Source: Ettlia oleoabundans (lineage: Eukaryota; Chlorophyta; Chlorophyceae; Chlamydomonadales). From it: a stretch of 64,000 nt of DNA. The stretch is taken from assembly GCA_019693395.1 (NCBI GenBank), contig JAAMXP010000247.1, forward strand, positions 1-64,000. The letters run 5' to 3'. The notes below the pieces were generated by a model, which did no database searches, was not told the DNA's origin, and worked only from the letters and a program-made list of their open reading frames with translations. Each line of letters starts with the position of its first letter. Position 1 is the first letter of the stretch. The position numbers were made by a program, and so were the translations under genes. Shown here piece by piece: positions 1 to 12,340 of the stretch.

Positions 1-3000
1 CCCCGCGCGCGCGCGCCCTCCCCTCCAGTGCCCACCTGCCATAGCCTGATCTGATCCCGCTGGAGCTTGAGGGTGGTGCGATCATAACCCTCCCCCTCAA
101 CCAGCACATCATAAGCATGGCTGGGGAACTGCAGGGACACACGGTGACCTCTGCTTGATATCAACTGACAGGAAAGGTCCCATGCTGTGCTGTGCAGCAA
201 TACAGAACAGCGCAGAAACCAACGTCGCAATGCTGAGCAGGCGTGATGGTGTCACAGAGCAAGGCAGGTGACAAGAGAGAGTTGAGGGGCACTGACCTTA
301 AGGGTCCTCCACTGAGACTGCTTGACCGACATGCGGGAGCCGAGGAACAGGATGCAAACATTGGCAGACTGCAGCTCAAGGGATTGCGGAGGAAGTGAGA
401 CAGGGCATGCTTCCATTACCTTTAATTTCCACTTTGTCGCCCGGTGGCAAAGGGAAGGCTTGTCATGCTCACAAAAGAGCACCATTGGTGCGCCAGGCAA
501 AGTGCCGGCCCACTTAACACCTGCTGGTGTAACCCACTGGCGCCACACAACTCACCTCGCAGCTGACGATGTCGGCCTGCACGTTTTCCTTGGTGTACTG
601 CAGTGCTGTACTGCTGTTGTACAGCACTTCTGCCTGCGGTACTGCATCCTGGATGGCCTGGAGGGGAGTGGTAACGGGCCCGGATGTGGCGCCGAAGTAC
701 TTGCTGCAAGTCGGGGCATAGCAGTAAAATAAGGGACAGGCGCAATATTTGGAGTGCAGAGAGTCAGTCAAGTATGGTGGCATACAAGCATGGCTGCCAG
801 TCAGACACACAGACGCCTGGAGCAAGACTTGGTGCAGCCAGCAATTGACTCCCCGTTGTATGTGAAGGCAATACTGCTGAAGGAGCAATGCAGGCAACCA
901 GCAACCAAGGCAGCATTGAGAAGTGGCAACGGCGACACCAAGCCACCTCACCCCAGAATGTAGGATGGCTGGTTGGCAAATGGCCCAACCACCGCCACCC
1001 GCTTCAGGGTTGCGGGCTTCAGCGGCAGCACGGCCTGCAAGCGCCATGCGGTATTGCGGATGAGTCAGCCGTTGGTGAGTGTTATGAGTTGAAAGCATGG
1101 AGCATGCTAAACAGCAGGTGAGCGCTGGTATATTTGGCCCACGTCCTTTTTAAAGGCGCATGTTGATTGCACCCAACGCCATTGTCCACCCCAGCCAACA
1201 CCGCCCCTCCGGACCTCTGCATTTTTCAGCAGAACAATGCCCTTCGCTGCAATTTCTCGTGCTGTGTCCCTGTGGGCTGCCTGGCCGATCACATCACCAT
1301 CCAGGTGGCCAAAGGGCAGTTCCTTCAGCGGGTTGAAGTGGCCCTGCCTGCATTGGGACAACAAAAATCCACGGCACATTTGTAAGCAATTGTTTTCCGA
1401 GGCCAACACTGACAATAAAGCATGAGCTGGGCGTTGGGCTGGGCAACCTAGGCAGTCATCCTGTGGCAGGCGGCAATGAACTCTCCCTGCACCAGTCGCA
1501 CAACCAGACCGCCAGTCACTTTAGAGGTTTGTAATAAGTGCTGTTCATTGCCTGGCACTTGGACAACACACGGCAGGGCCATTGCTATATAGAAGAGAAG
1601 AGAGGAAGACCTTGGCGTGCCACATACCTGACCCGGGAGCGCAGCACACGTCTGACAGCTGTGTCCAGCTCCCTCCTGGTCAGATCCTGGGCCCTCAGCT
1701 CATCAAACACGTGGCAGGCCATGTCGGTGCCAGCCCTAATAGCCAGGGCAGAGGCAAGCCGCTTGTTGCCGCCAGCAAAGAAGGGGCCCTGAGGTTGTGG
1801 CTTGATGATGCGCGTCATCGCTGCACAGCGGGCACATGACACAGCACAGTAGTAAGAGACCACACTTGAAAGAGGGAAGATGCTGGGGTGCACTGTATTG
1901 CGGCCAAATATGCGCATTACAATGATAGTCCTGGGAGCTGTTTCCGCAGAGGCAGTGAAGCCGCTCCTACAGCAGCATCGGGGCGCATGAACAGCAAAGC
2001 ACATGCAGAGTGCCATCAGACAAGTCACTCTTACACGCTTAACAGCATGAGCCGAGCCCTGAGCTCTGACCTGTGCAATCTGTGACCACCAAGCCATCAA
2101 ATCCCAGCTCGCCACGTAGCAAGCCCGTCAGCAGTGGCTTGTTGACGCAGCTGGGCAGACCATTCACTGCAGCATGGAATGGTGGGGCGATGGACCACAC
2201 AGACCCATTTGCAGTCAGCAGAGCAGCCTTTGTAATGCAAAAAAGCTATGACTGGCACAGGCGTTGGATGACAATGTGGATGGTACCATTGATGCACCAG
2301 TTGCCAGACAACTAACCCCAACAAGCGACGGTAAACAACCTGGAGTGCTCAACACAACCAAGACGGCCCTGCGTACCTGAGTTGTAGCTGCACATGAAAG
2401 CCGCAGCATGCGCCTCACGCACACACGCCTCAAAGGGTGGCAGGTATGTGTCCCTCATATCCCGCTCTGAGATCTTGGCATTGAAGTTATGTCGTGTGAT
2501 CCCCTGCCACCCTTCCAAGTCGTTGCCAATGAAGTGCTTGCAGGTGGCAACTGCCTTGAGATAGGGGCCTGACCCAGGGCTGCCCTGTAGCCCTGTGACT
2601 TGGGCAACAGCCATGTTGGACTGCGACAATAACACACGTTCATGGGGCAGGCAAAACGGCAGGCTGAACAACAGGCGGAGGACAATGTTTGCGGATACGG
2701 ACAGCTGACGACGCTAACATCTCAGCTCCCAACTCTGCCACCCACCGTTTGTTGATACCGGCCAGATGCAAGGCTGCTGTAGCACAACACTGTGCGGCCA
2801 GCAGAGTGCAGTGATCAAGCAGGCACATTGACACCTGACTTGCGCCAGCCCCACCTGCAGCAGCGGGTCCTCCCCATACGTCTCTGCCATGCGCCCCCAT
2901 CGTGGATCCCTGCAATACAACGAGGCCAGCCAGACATCAATGTACAAGCTCCTCTGATTGATTAAATGGTCTTGAAAAGGCTGTCAAGCAGGGGAACAAG

Positions 3001-4976
3001 ATGTAAGGCAAGAGAGAAAGCTGGAGTGCCGTTGAAGGTACACAGGAAGCACAATAAGCAGCCAAATGTGCAGCAGGCAACATTGCAGTGTGGAAACAGT
3101 TGCAGCAGGTTCACTTGAAACAGCACGGTGCAAGACATAACCCAGCGCAGCGTAACACAGCAGGGGCCCCACCTGACTACGTGTACGTGTGGGCCAAAGC
3201 AGTTGCTGTATGCCAGCTGCACCCCTGCCCGAGCACGCAAGTTGTACTGGGCTCGCATCTCATCGCCGACTTGGGTGGCGGCACGCAGAGCCAACTCATC
3301 ATCAAAAGTGGCAGCCCATGCGATGTTGATGGGGTAGATGGTGCCGCCGCCAGATTGGCGGACAGCTCCCGCCAGGCCCACCTTCACGCCATGCAGGCAC
3401 TCCTCCTGCACAAGGAGCACAAGGAGGGGATATGTCGAAATTTGCACAGCTGTGTTTTGCCATAAACAAACAACGCTGCTACCGTGTCAATCTCACTGCC
3501 ACCGCAGCTGGAAGAAGACGCGGTTCAGCAATGTGCGAGACACCACTGCAAACTAAACTGGCTGCTTCCTTTATAATGGGCAGCCTCTTGCATCTTGGCC
3601 TGGCCCTGGCCCATCAAGACATCCACTGCGGCACCCCTCTGCTTAACCATCCACCTCAAATATGCTACCAAGCCCGAAACTTACGGATTTGAGCCCCAGC
3701 CATGACATACCTGCCAGTTGAAGGCCGGCACAGCCAACTCCTCCACCCCATTGCCTGTGGCGCTCTGCAGCTGATCCACCTTCTGCCGTGGGGTCAGCCG
3801 TTCCAGCAGCGCCTCTGCCCGCTGCTCAACAGACAGGCTGGTGTTCCACCAGGGGAACTTACGAACATCAGGGCCGTCAGCATCCACCGCTCCTGCCCCC
3901 TCCCCAACCTCCTCCTCCTCCTCTTCATCATCCTCATCCGCTTGCTCCAACTCCGACCCCTTGGGTGCCGCCTTATCCCTGTTAGACTGCTGCTTTTCCG
4001 AACCTTCTTTCTCCAATTCCTCCTCCTTGCCACCAGTGCCAAGCTCGTCTCCTGCCACAGCTGCTGTTGCTGCTGCCTCCTCTTCTACTTGGTCAAATGC
4101 TGCCTTAGACTGGCCATTAGCCCCCTTATGGCCACCTGCTTCCGTTTGGCCTTCTGGAACATCTGCTGCTTCACTGCTGGGATGTGATACTCCGTTCTGT
4201 GCCGCTGCCCCTCTGGCAACTTCTTCTGGCTTGCCTTGTGAGGTTGCTGCTGCTTTGGCGCTGGCTAATCCCGCCTCGACCCCTGCAGCTCGCTCTCGCT
4301 GCTCTAAGCTCTCCTCCAAGTTGGCATCCCCACCCTGCACCCCAGCTGCTTGCTCGGATCCCATTCCTGAGTATGTTTGCTGCAAGGCACCAGTGCTGCT
4401 GATTCCACCTGCATCTGTCCCCCCGCTGGTAGCACCCACATCTTCTGATGTTCTTTGCTGTTCATTTTCCAAAAAAGCACCAAATTCCGTGAAGTCATCA
4501 ATGCTTTCAGCGTCCTCTGCCTCGGATTGTGTGGCGGGGTTGCCGTCCTCGCTTGCTGCTGCGCTGGCGCTAGAGAGAAAGGTGGAAGTTGTTAGCCGAA
4601 CCCTGGCCAGCTGGAAGAGGCTCTTGGGGACAGTGCTGGTGCCACCTTCTGCAGCAGGAGCAACAGGTGCAAGTGCAGTACAAGCCTGATGCTCATGTTT
4701 GCCAGAAGCATGTCCACTAGCGGGTGCACTGGGCGATTCCAGCTGCTGGCGGTGGCGCAGCTCCCTCTGGAACAGCTGCTGCGTAGACAAACCTTTCAGC
4801 GCGATAATCAATGATGGGCCAATCAAAATTGCTATTGTAGCGAACACAACGATCAGTCGCTCCCCCCAACTCCGCTTGAAAACTGGTGGGGAGATGGGGG
4901 CGCCTTTTAAGCGGGTTGGTGTGGAGGGAGGGCTGCCGACCATCCTTACTACCCACTCCTTGCTCATGTCCAGCAT
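1..4976 (-). CDS. Glycoside hydrolase family 3 enzyme (beta-xylosidase/beta-glucosidase type), membrane-anchored; partial
   Basis: Predicted exons (complement): 4976-3711, 3405-3173, 2909-2855, 2620-2377, 2166-2071, 1820-1628, 1347-1215, 1034-952, 703-556, 368-297, 128-36. All junction phases close, and the left edge falls inside the next intron, so the C-terminus is missing. Plant BXL-like GH3 landmarks appear in order: FPWWNTSLS with LTPRQKVDQL, EECLHGV, RDPRWGRMAETYGEDP, CKHFIGNDLEGW, GFDGLVVTDC (the Asp corresponds to the GH3 nucleophile), GIVLLKN, KRVAVVGPFAN and VEGEGYDRTTLKL. GH3 enzymes hydrolyse terminal beta-linked sugars, with retention, from glycans. Residues 1-40 are polar and basic, 41-60 form one hydrophobic helix, and about 61-373 are a low-complexity Ser/Ala/Glu-rich acidic stalk before the catalytic domain. 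This suggests a type II membrane enzyme facing the lumen or cell surface. The substrate cannot be told from sequence. Confidence 0.85.
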
Positions 4977-5425
4977 CCGCCAGAGTCCTTATGTTCTCGA
5001 TGTTTGGAGGGTCCGCAGTACAAAGTACTGCCCGTGTCATCGTGGTGCCAGCAGAGTTCAACAGCCCTATGCCGCAGTGCGACAAGCTTTGTGCCATGCC
5101 ATACCATGGTATCACGCCGCTACGTGTAAGCTCTGAAAATGCGCCGCTGACGAGCTGTCCTTTCTTTGCAGGATTCTTGCAACCGGCACCATCAGCGACA
5201 GGCACAAGCTGGCTATGCTGTTGCTATTATTGTTGACTGCTCCGGTATTGCCACTTTAATGTTGAAGACAGACAGCCATTTACATACAACACAAAATATT
5301 TTAATTACAAGAAATAATTACAAGAACGACTAGCCCGCATGCTGCAGATCCAGCGTTCCCAAGCCTGCCTCCGCCAGCACCGTCCTGTGCAGTACAGGGC
5401 TTGCGTGCTGCTGCTCCCAGACCAG
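4977..5425. other. Intergenic, upstream of the GH3 gene
   Basis: This 449-bp gap lies between the GH3 start codon and the stop of the next minus-strand gene. It should hold the GH3 promoter and 5' UTR plus the neighbour's 3' UTR. The only compositional feature is an AT-rich patch around 5280-5330. I see no gene or RNA in it. Confidence 0.5.
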
Positions 5426-6952
5426 CTACTGAAGGCGAGGGCTGATTCTTGCCTCAAACGTGGCTCCATGCTTTGGTTCTTCCCGCGACACGGCAGCTGC
5501 CAATGCTGCGGGTGATGCACCTGCTCCAGACAGTGCCGGCTGTGGGTCGGCGGCAGTAATTGTGCCTGCTGCCTCTGCCGCTGCTTCTGCTAGTTCCTGT
5601 GCTCTCTGCTGCGCTGAATCTGCAACCAAGGCTGCCTTCACTGCCCCCAGGCGCTGCTGCATGGCCAATAGCAGGGCATCAATCGTCTGCACCCGGCCAA
5701 CACCCGCCTCCAAGCTGTCAGCCTGCATTGCGTGTGGGCCAGCAGATTCTCTGTATGGGCAGGTGAGGGCACGAACATGGACGCTAGGTGCATTCAAGCA
5801 ACAACAGTCAGCCCTTCTGTATCCGCAGGGGATGAAGCACATCATTACATTTGTAGGCATGCTTAGTCTACCTTGGAACACCTTACCGTTCGTGACAGAC
5901 GACCTAACCACCTGCATGCCAACCTGCGTGCCCTGCGCTCTTGCCCTCTGCCGCTGCTTGGCTAGCATGCTCTTGGTCAACCGCAGGTGGCTGCTGCTAC
6001 CGTGCCGCCGTATCAGCATTGCCTCCATGCAGGGCGACACAGCGGGGCGCGCCAGCGCTGCACGCAGAGCCTTGATCGCTGCAGGCAGATGAAAGGCAGG
6101 GAGAGTGCAATGCCTACTCACAGACTGCTAATGGCAGACAAATGTGCCACGATGAATGCAACAGGAGTTGTTAAGCTATGGTTGCTGCCAATCTTCAACT
6201 TGTGCCAGATTCTCAAGCTTGCCTGCTGCGGGGTTGCCACCAGGGTTGCCGAGGCCGCCAAACAGGGGCAGCCTGAGGGGATCGAGGCCTAAGGCCAGGG
6301 CCAGCCGTACGGTTGGGTCATTGGCACCTTCCAATCCCCCTGTGGCCCCACCGGGGTGGTGGAGGCTGCTGTCTGCAGTGGCATGTGTTTAGCATCTGGT
6401 CAGGTATCGGTTGAGAACAGAAGCCACGCTCAATCGCCACGAGCAAGTCACACCTGCAGCATTGCCACTTCCATGCAAGCAATGAAGGCTCCATGCTTTG
6501 TCACCTTCAGACATGCTGGCTGCCACATCGCTGCCTAAGCCTTCCCAGTCGTCATCCTCATCCTCGTCCCAATCAAGGAGAAAGTGTGGCGTCCGGGAGG
6601 CGGAGGGCGCTTGCAGAACAGGTGCTGGCAGCACTGCCCTGCCCAAAGCCGCATTCGAGAAATTGTCCTTTTTGCCAGGGGCATGTCCCCCTGCTGCTGC
6701 CACTGCTGCTGCTGCTGCTGCTGTTGCAACCTCTGTGCTGCTGCCAGCCACCCCTGGTTGCGCTGGCGGCAGGGGCAGGTCGCAGGGCGGCACATATGCA
6801 GTGCCACCAATGCTGTTGCTTGGCCTGCGGGCTGCGGCTTGCGAGTGAAGTTTTGCACTGAGCTTCACGGCCCCGACCTCTTCCACCGCGACAAACTGCG
6901 GAAAGGGCAGGGAGACCCGGCCCGGCCTGCGGCTTTGCGCAGGCCCCGACAT
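5426..6952 (-). CDS. Unrecognised protein, about 360 residues
   Basis: A four-exon model closes in phase (complement): 6952-6454, 6372-6241, 6078-5924, 5722-5426, giving 361 codons with the stop. The frame is open further upstream to about 6991, but the first ATG is at 6952. The N-terminal part is basic, then alanine-rich, then has an acidic motif (LLDWDEDEDDDWEGLG, near residue 125). The middle contains DPTVRLALGLDPLRLPLFGG, and the third exon is Arg/Lys/Gln-rich. The last exon is an Ala/Glu/Gln-rich stretch likely to be helical or coiled-coil. No family was recognised. The donors of exons 2 and 3 are the least certain parts. Confidence 0.5.
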
Positions 6953-7181
6953 GGCTGGCGCTAACTGGGTTGCAAAACCGAGACCCGACAAGAAGAACCT
7001 GCCGTCGCTCTTGGTGTCGGCAACGCTGTTGACCAGCCAAGGAGCTTGCTTCCCAGCTACTTTCTATATTAATAATGTATCGGTAGTCAAACTTACGGGA
7101 CTCTGATACCTTGCCAATGCTTGCAAGGCCACGCTGTCTGTCACCGCCACGCCTGCACCTGCTGTACTGCTGGGTCGCATA

Positions 7182-7728
7182 CAGGGTTCCGATTTGTTTG
7201 GCTACAAGCCGAGTTTGGCTAAAATTGGGCAGAAAATTTGGGATTTGGCTTGGGGCGCGAAGCGCTCCAAAATTTTGGCTGAAAAAGAAGCAACGCGCCG
7301 AAGGCGCGCGGTCAACCCCATAGCCAGTTTTCAAGTCGCCTTAGCCAAACATCGTGTATGCTGAGCAGCTTGAAGATTTCTTCCTTGAGAGGGCCTTTGC
7401 CACTTGGTATGACGCACAGCGGTAGAAGCAACCTGTGCACCCGCCAACTCAGTAGTGTTGGGGCTTCATGCTCATTACAAACAAGTTCTCGCGTTTTTCA
7501 TGAGCGGTGCTGTCAGTTGTTGTGTCAACGTTTTGCTGCAACCTGGTGGTTAAAGAATCTGCAGAGGTCGGGTTCTTCTGGCTCACTAGCAGTGAGCAAC
7601 ACCTCTGATACCGCCACCTGGCCAAGCCAAACCCCAGCAACCCCAAGCCAACTTTGGCTATAAAATTGGTTATTTTCAGACCCCGTAGCCAACCTAAGCC
7701 AAATTGAAAAAGGAAAATCGGAAACCTG
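7182..7728. mobile_element. Non-autonomous hAT-type DNA transposon (MITE), 547 bp
   Basis: The element is flanked by identical 8-bp target-site duplications, GTCGCATA at 7174-7181 and 7729-7736. Its ends are inverted repeats: the left end starts CAGGGTTCCGATTT, and the right end read on the minus strand starts CAGGTTTCCGATTT. An 8-bp duplication with CAGG-type termini is the hallmark of the hAT superfamily. Both subterminal regions are crowded with TTGGCT/AGCCAA motifs, as expected for transposase binding. The left side also has two GC-rich hairpins (near 7257 and 7295). No transposase reading frame is present, so it must have been moved by an enzyme encoded elsewhere. It lies between the 5' end of the 5.4-7.0 kb gene and the 3' end of the DHAR gene. 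Confidence 0.85.
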
Positions 7729-7854
7729 GTCGCATAACTTGCAGACCATGCAGATATTACAGCTGTATGATAAGTTTGGGATGGCTCCAGGGCAAGAGAA
7801 GAGAATGAAATCATCGACCAACCACTAGGTACAAAGTCAGGTCTCAGGTGCGCA

Positions 7855-9329
7855 TCACTGTGCTGAAGGTACCAGCTTCTTGATGCCGTGCTTCTCCCAG
7901 CCAGCAATGATCAGCTCGGGACGGTAGTATGTGTTCTTCCAGCTGTCTCGTGCCATAAAGGTCTCCATGTACTTCTTTAAGGCCACGAGGTCGGCCGGGA
8001 CCTCCCATTCCTGCACATAAGAAAGGCATACCATGAGTACAGCAACCTTGACACTGGCATGCAACACAGCCAGATTCTCGCAAGCAGCACCCAGCCATGC
8101 AACCCAACAGCCCTCCTGCAAGACGTCGCCGTGCACTTCCAGCCATTCAGAGATAAAGCTCCAGACACTCACCCTGAAGTACTTGGTACCAACTTGCATG
8201 TGGTACAAGCGTGGGATGACGGCACAGTCAGTGGCGCAAGGCGTGGCGCCACCAATGAAGGGGCCGTTTGCGGCCAGGTGTGCATCCAGTCCCCGCAGGC
8301 ACTTTGCCAGGGCCGCCTCCTTCTCTGCTGCTTCCTCTGGGCTGGATTTGACAAAGTCTCGGAACTTGGGCAGCACATCCAGGCCGCTGCAAGCGGTCAC
8401 GGGAGCAGGGCGCGAGGGTGAGGGCCAGGCCAGCATGCGCTCAAGAGGTGAGCCACAGCTTGGGAGGCTCACCTCAGGGAAGCCAACACAGGCATAAAAG
8501 GAGACAGTAGGACTGGCTGTGGAAACTCAGCACTTGTGCTGATGGACGGCATTGTACCATGGCTCCAAGGCAACGCACATTTGTGGCGAGTCCTCGGCAG
8601 TGCCCAGGCGCGGCTCCGGGAACTTCTCCTCCAAGTAGTTCTGAATGGTGCCGCTGTCTGCAATCCACTCACCGCTGGCCAGTTCCTGCATAACAAGGTC
8701 GGAAGGGTCGTTTGCAGCAAAGTGGGAATCATAATGACGAAGAAAGCGGGCGTGCCCAGTGTGTGGATCGCCTCCGCGGCTTTTGTGCAAGAAAGGGAGG
8801 GTGACCAGCAACCGCCTAGCCCACCTGCATCACTGGCACACTGCCAGAGGGGTTCACGTCCAGAAGCCACTGCGGCTTGTTGTCAAAGTCGATGAGAGTC
8901 TTGGTGTAGGGGACATGCTTCTCTTCGAGAGTCAGCAGCGAGCGGTGGCAGAACGGGCCTGTGACAGTGGGAAGGTGGTGACAGTGGTGAGCAAACAGTG
9001 TGGGTGAAGGCAGACCATGCCGGAGGCCACCAAACGCAGATCCAAAAGCATGAGGTACCCTGCTACATGGAAAGCATTGTGTTCTAGAAATCTGGCAAGC
9101 GTGTCCAGTGTTTGGCTCATCGCAGCTGCCCCAAGGCTGCCCAGCTCCTACGCCCGCTGCAGTGCCGCCACTCACAGTCTCCGAGCTCGTTCCCTGCCCC
9201 CTTGACCGCAATGTTGTACTTGGGATCCGCCGCCATGGCCTTCACTGCAAATCGGCTGGCACGCTGGGATCTGAGAGCTGCTAGTTTGGGCCGAGTTGCT
9301 GGCAGCACCGCCTTTACGCTGGTGAGCAT
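7855..9329 (-). CDS. DHAR: Dehydroascorbate reductase (GST superfamily), probably chloroplast
   Basis: Five exons (complement 9329-9176, 8958-8825, 8685-8579, 8386-8173, 8010-7855) encode 254 residues, and all phases close. The thioredoxin-fold N-terminal domain has GDCPFCHRSLLTLEEK with the CPFC active-site cysteine, then VNPSGSVPVMQ and the ADSGTIQNYLEEKFPEP helix. The helical C-terminal GST domain carries GPFIGGATPCATDCAVIPRL, typical of plant DHARs. The enzyme reduces dehydroascorbate to ascorbate with glutathione in the ascorbate-glutathione cycle. The first about 35 residues are rich in Ala, Arg, Ser and Lys and lack acidic residues, as in a plastid transit peptide. It is head-to-head with TBP. 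Confidence 0.93.
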
Positions 9330-9716
9330 GCCTGACTAGATGATCAAGTTTTTTTGTGAGTGAATCCAATTGCGAACAGTGAAACGTCCTCAGGAAGGGC
9401 CATTCTGAGGTATTCCTGTCGAGTCAGGCGGTACGCTTGGGTGTAGTGCTCAAGAAGTCCTTTGAGTGCTCGCCCTGGCTTCGTACACCACAGTCTCTTG
9501 TGCACACGCGCTCGATCTTGCGACCCAGCTACTGCTTCGCTGCAAGCGATTGAACGCGAGCTGCTGAGGCGACGGCGCGCCCTGGGCTCCTGTCAACCCC
9601 GTTGTATGCTCGAAGGGGCTGCGGCCCGGCCGTAACACCATCCAGCGGCACAGGCAGCGCAGACCCCGCCGGCTGCTCCCGCCTCCCACCTCCGGCGGGT
9701 TGCCTGCCTGGCCAGC
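9330..9716. promoter_or_regulatory. Presumed bidirectional promoter, DHAR/TBP
   Basis: This 387-bp gap separates two divergent start codons, so it must contain both 5' UTRs and promoters. No TATA box or other clear motif stands out, and no coding potential is supported. Confidence 0.4.
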
Positions 9717-11471
9717 ATGGCTGAAGCAGGGCCCAGCAATGCGGTGGTGCCGGCGACAGAGCCGGAGGTGGACCTTGCCGTCCACCCCAGCGGCATCGTG
9801 CCGCAGCTGCAGGTGCCGCACGTCAGCGCTGCTCTGGCCCTGCTTGCCAACCCTCCCAAAGCAACCACTTTAACGTGATTCCCATGCGCCGTTGTTGAAT
9901 CAAGCTGGCCTCTGGCTTCACATGCTAGTTGCTTTTGAGCTCACCTCGCCACGTCCTGCTGCTGCAACTGGTATCCACCGGTCCTGTTTCGCGATGTTTC
10001 ATCACTGGCAGAACGTGGTCGCCACAGTGAACCTGGAGTGCAAGCTGGACTTGAAAAACATAGCCCTACATGCGCGCAACGCGGAATATAACCCCAAGCG
10101 TTTTGCGGCGGTGATCATGCGAATCCGTGAGCCCAAGTCCACCGCCCTCATCTTCCACAGCGGCAAGATGGTGTGCACCGGCACCAAGAGCGAGCAGGAG
10201 GCTCGCATTGCAGCCCGAAAATATGCCAAGATCCTGCAGAAGCTGCAGTACGCAGTGTCCTTCAAGGTGCTGGCATGACCGGGATACGCCAGGGCGGCGA
10301 CATCGCGTTGGAAGTGCAAGCAGGAGCAGGGGTTGGGTGGCTCCATTGCAATCCCCTGCATTGCCACTGCTGGTTATCCTGGGCTGCTTATGACTTGGCC
10401 GCACCCCTACAAGGGCGACTGCTTGTCTGCTGCCATGTTGGCCATGCACCCGCCTATTACATGGCACTGCCGCTTGCCGCTGCAGGAGTTTAAAATCCAG
10501 AACATGGTGGGCAGCTGCGATGTGAAGTTCCCGATCCGTCTGGAGGGCTTGGCTAGCATACACGCAGCGTACTGCAGCGTAAGTTGGCAAGGCATGCCAA
10601 CGTGTGGGTTGGCCAGCGTTGCTGATTTCCAGTTGGCGTCAGAAGCTGCTGACGTCTGTTACCCTCTCCTGCCGTGGGTGCAAGGCCCGCCTTTCATCCT
10701 GTTAACATGTCAGTGGGCATTCCAGAGCTGTGCAAGAGACGGGCAGAGGGGGGCTTGGCACACTGTCAGGCGGATGTTGCCTTGTATGGCCACCTGCTGG
10801 TGCGCATCGCCCTGCCTTGCTGGCCTTCTGCAGTACGAGCCTGAGCTGTTCCCGGGCCTCATCTATCGCATGCTGGATCCCAAAATCGTGCTTCTTATTT
10901 TTGTTAGCGGCAAGGTGAGTCTAAGCCTCCCATTCTCAGATTTCTTGGGAGATAGCTGGGTCACATGCAACGCTAGTGGGATCGTTCTACTTTGTCCAGT
11001 TGGTGCTGTCATGGATTTGGGCGGTGACACATTACCCTTGCTCCGCAACGAACTCGCTCGATTGGTAACGCCCTGACTTTCATCCCACAGGTGGTGTTGA
11101 CGGGAGCAAAGAAGCGGGAGGATATCTATCGCGCATTTGAGAACATCTACCCTGTACTGCAGACTTTCCGCAAGGGCGGTAAGTGCAGGCAGTCTCGGGT
11201 GGCATGCAAGGAGTTGTGAGATTGGTCTGCGTTTAGCGGCATCTGCTGTAGTGACAATCAAGCCTGTCAGCAGCTGTCGAGGTGTCATTCAGCAGCGCTC
11301 GCATATGCTTCAACATGCATCTGGATCACCTTGCTGTGTGCAGGCATGATCTCGGCGCCAGAACCGGCAGCAGCCTTGCCACCGGCGCAACAGCAGCAGC
11401 AGCAACAACAGCAGCAGATGCAGCAGCAGCCGGCTCTTCCCATGGTCGGTATGCCCATGCAGCAACTCTAG
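9717..11471 (+). CDS. TBP: TATA-box-binding protein with C-terminal polyglutamine tail
   Basis: Six exons (9717-9812, 10012-10266, 10486-10578, 10834-10914, 11091-11178, 11344-11471) encode 246 residues, and phases close throughout. Both pseudo-repeats of the saddle are present: [20 protein letters not shown] with [19 protein letters not shown] and SGKMVCTG, then [20 protein letters not shown] with [11 protein letters not shown] and [18 protein letters not shown]. The four DNA-intercalating phenylalanines ([26 protein letters not shown]) are present. TBP nucleates pol I, II and III pre-initiation complexes in the nucleus. Plant TBPs usually stop within a few residues of the core (FRK). Here a last exon adds about 43 residues, including ten consecutive Gln and a Met/Gln-rich end. 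Small variations from plant TBP, such as MLDPK in place of the usual MKQPK, are unlikely to matter. Confidence 0.96.
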
Positions 11472-12340
11472 ACTCATCCTATGTTTCCCAACAAGCACAT
11501 CCTGCCCGCCATGCATCAGCTAATAGAGATGCCTGGCATCAGAACCACCAACTCCCCCCTGCCTTTCCTAGTTATCCTTGGTGGCACGGCGCCAAACAGC
11601 ATATGCAACCAAGTTCAAACATGCTTGTCTTGCTTTCTTCTAGTTTCTGCTCTGCTCGAGTCCAAGCTCCCGCTTTTATTTGATTGCCAGAGTCAGCCCC
11701 CTCCAGTTCCCCCCTCGCCTGTTCGCGTCTACACCAACACGCTGGCCGCACTCTGATTCTGCTCGAGTTCTGTGTCCAGCCCTCATTAAACACACATATG
11801 CTTTTTCACCGCTCTTCTGACGCATATGTTTCCTGGCAACCCTATGTCAACAATGCAACAGTACAACATTTCACCCCTTGCCTCATCAGCAGCAGAAATT
11901 CATGCATTTGGTTGATTAGCTTGCCATCAGCCCAGGCACAGGCGGCGGACAGGCATTGCCTGGGACCCTGTCCTGCCAAAAGCTTGCCGTCGTGAAGGCT
12001 TCCAGCAAATCACGCCTGCAGTCGCAGTGAGCTGGGTTGATGGTAATGTGAAATGAGACATGACCAAAATGGTATAATACAGGCAACGACATGCTGGAAT
12101 TGGCAGCAGTAACACCACAAGTTGCGTTAGAAGCAGCAGGCGCACTAACAGCACTAAAACATGAAGCAACACCATTGTGCCAGCCCCATGACCCCTGACG
12201 CGATGCATGGCACAGAATGCCTTGCATGGGGTTGCCAGCATGGCAATGCAACAGCTTGCATTCGCAAGAAACGATACGTGCCATCTTCGCCCCGTGCAAC
12301 ACAAATAGCAGGGGCACAGCAGCTAAGCACCTGTTTGCCG
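11472..12340. other. Convergent intergenic region
   Basis: This 869-bp gap separates the TBP stop from the stop of the convergent coiled-coil gene and should hold both 3' UTRs. Short open frames occur, but none shows recognisable protein features or good splice context. I see no RNA gene or mobile element. Confidence 0.4.

Noticed and set aside
1430..1510. Extra GH3 exon between 1628 and 1347
   Set aside because: A short frame (GEFIAAC) looked plausible, but direct joining of 1820-1628 to 1347-1215 gives VRQGHFNPL in frame, matching the family without it.
3841..4689. Plus-strand Ser/Pro-rich open frame of 282 codons
   Set aside because: It is the complement of the GH3 stalk region; antisense of Glu/Ala/Ser-rich code stays open by composition.
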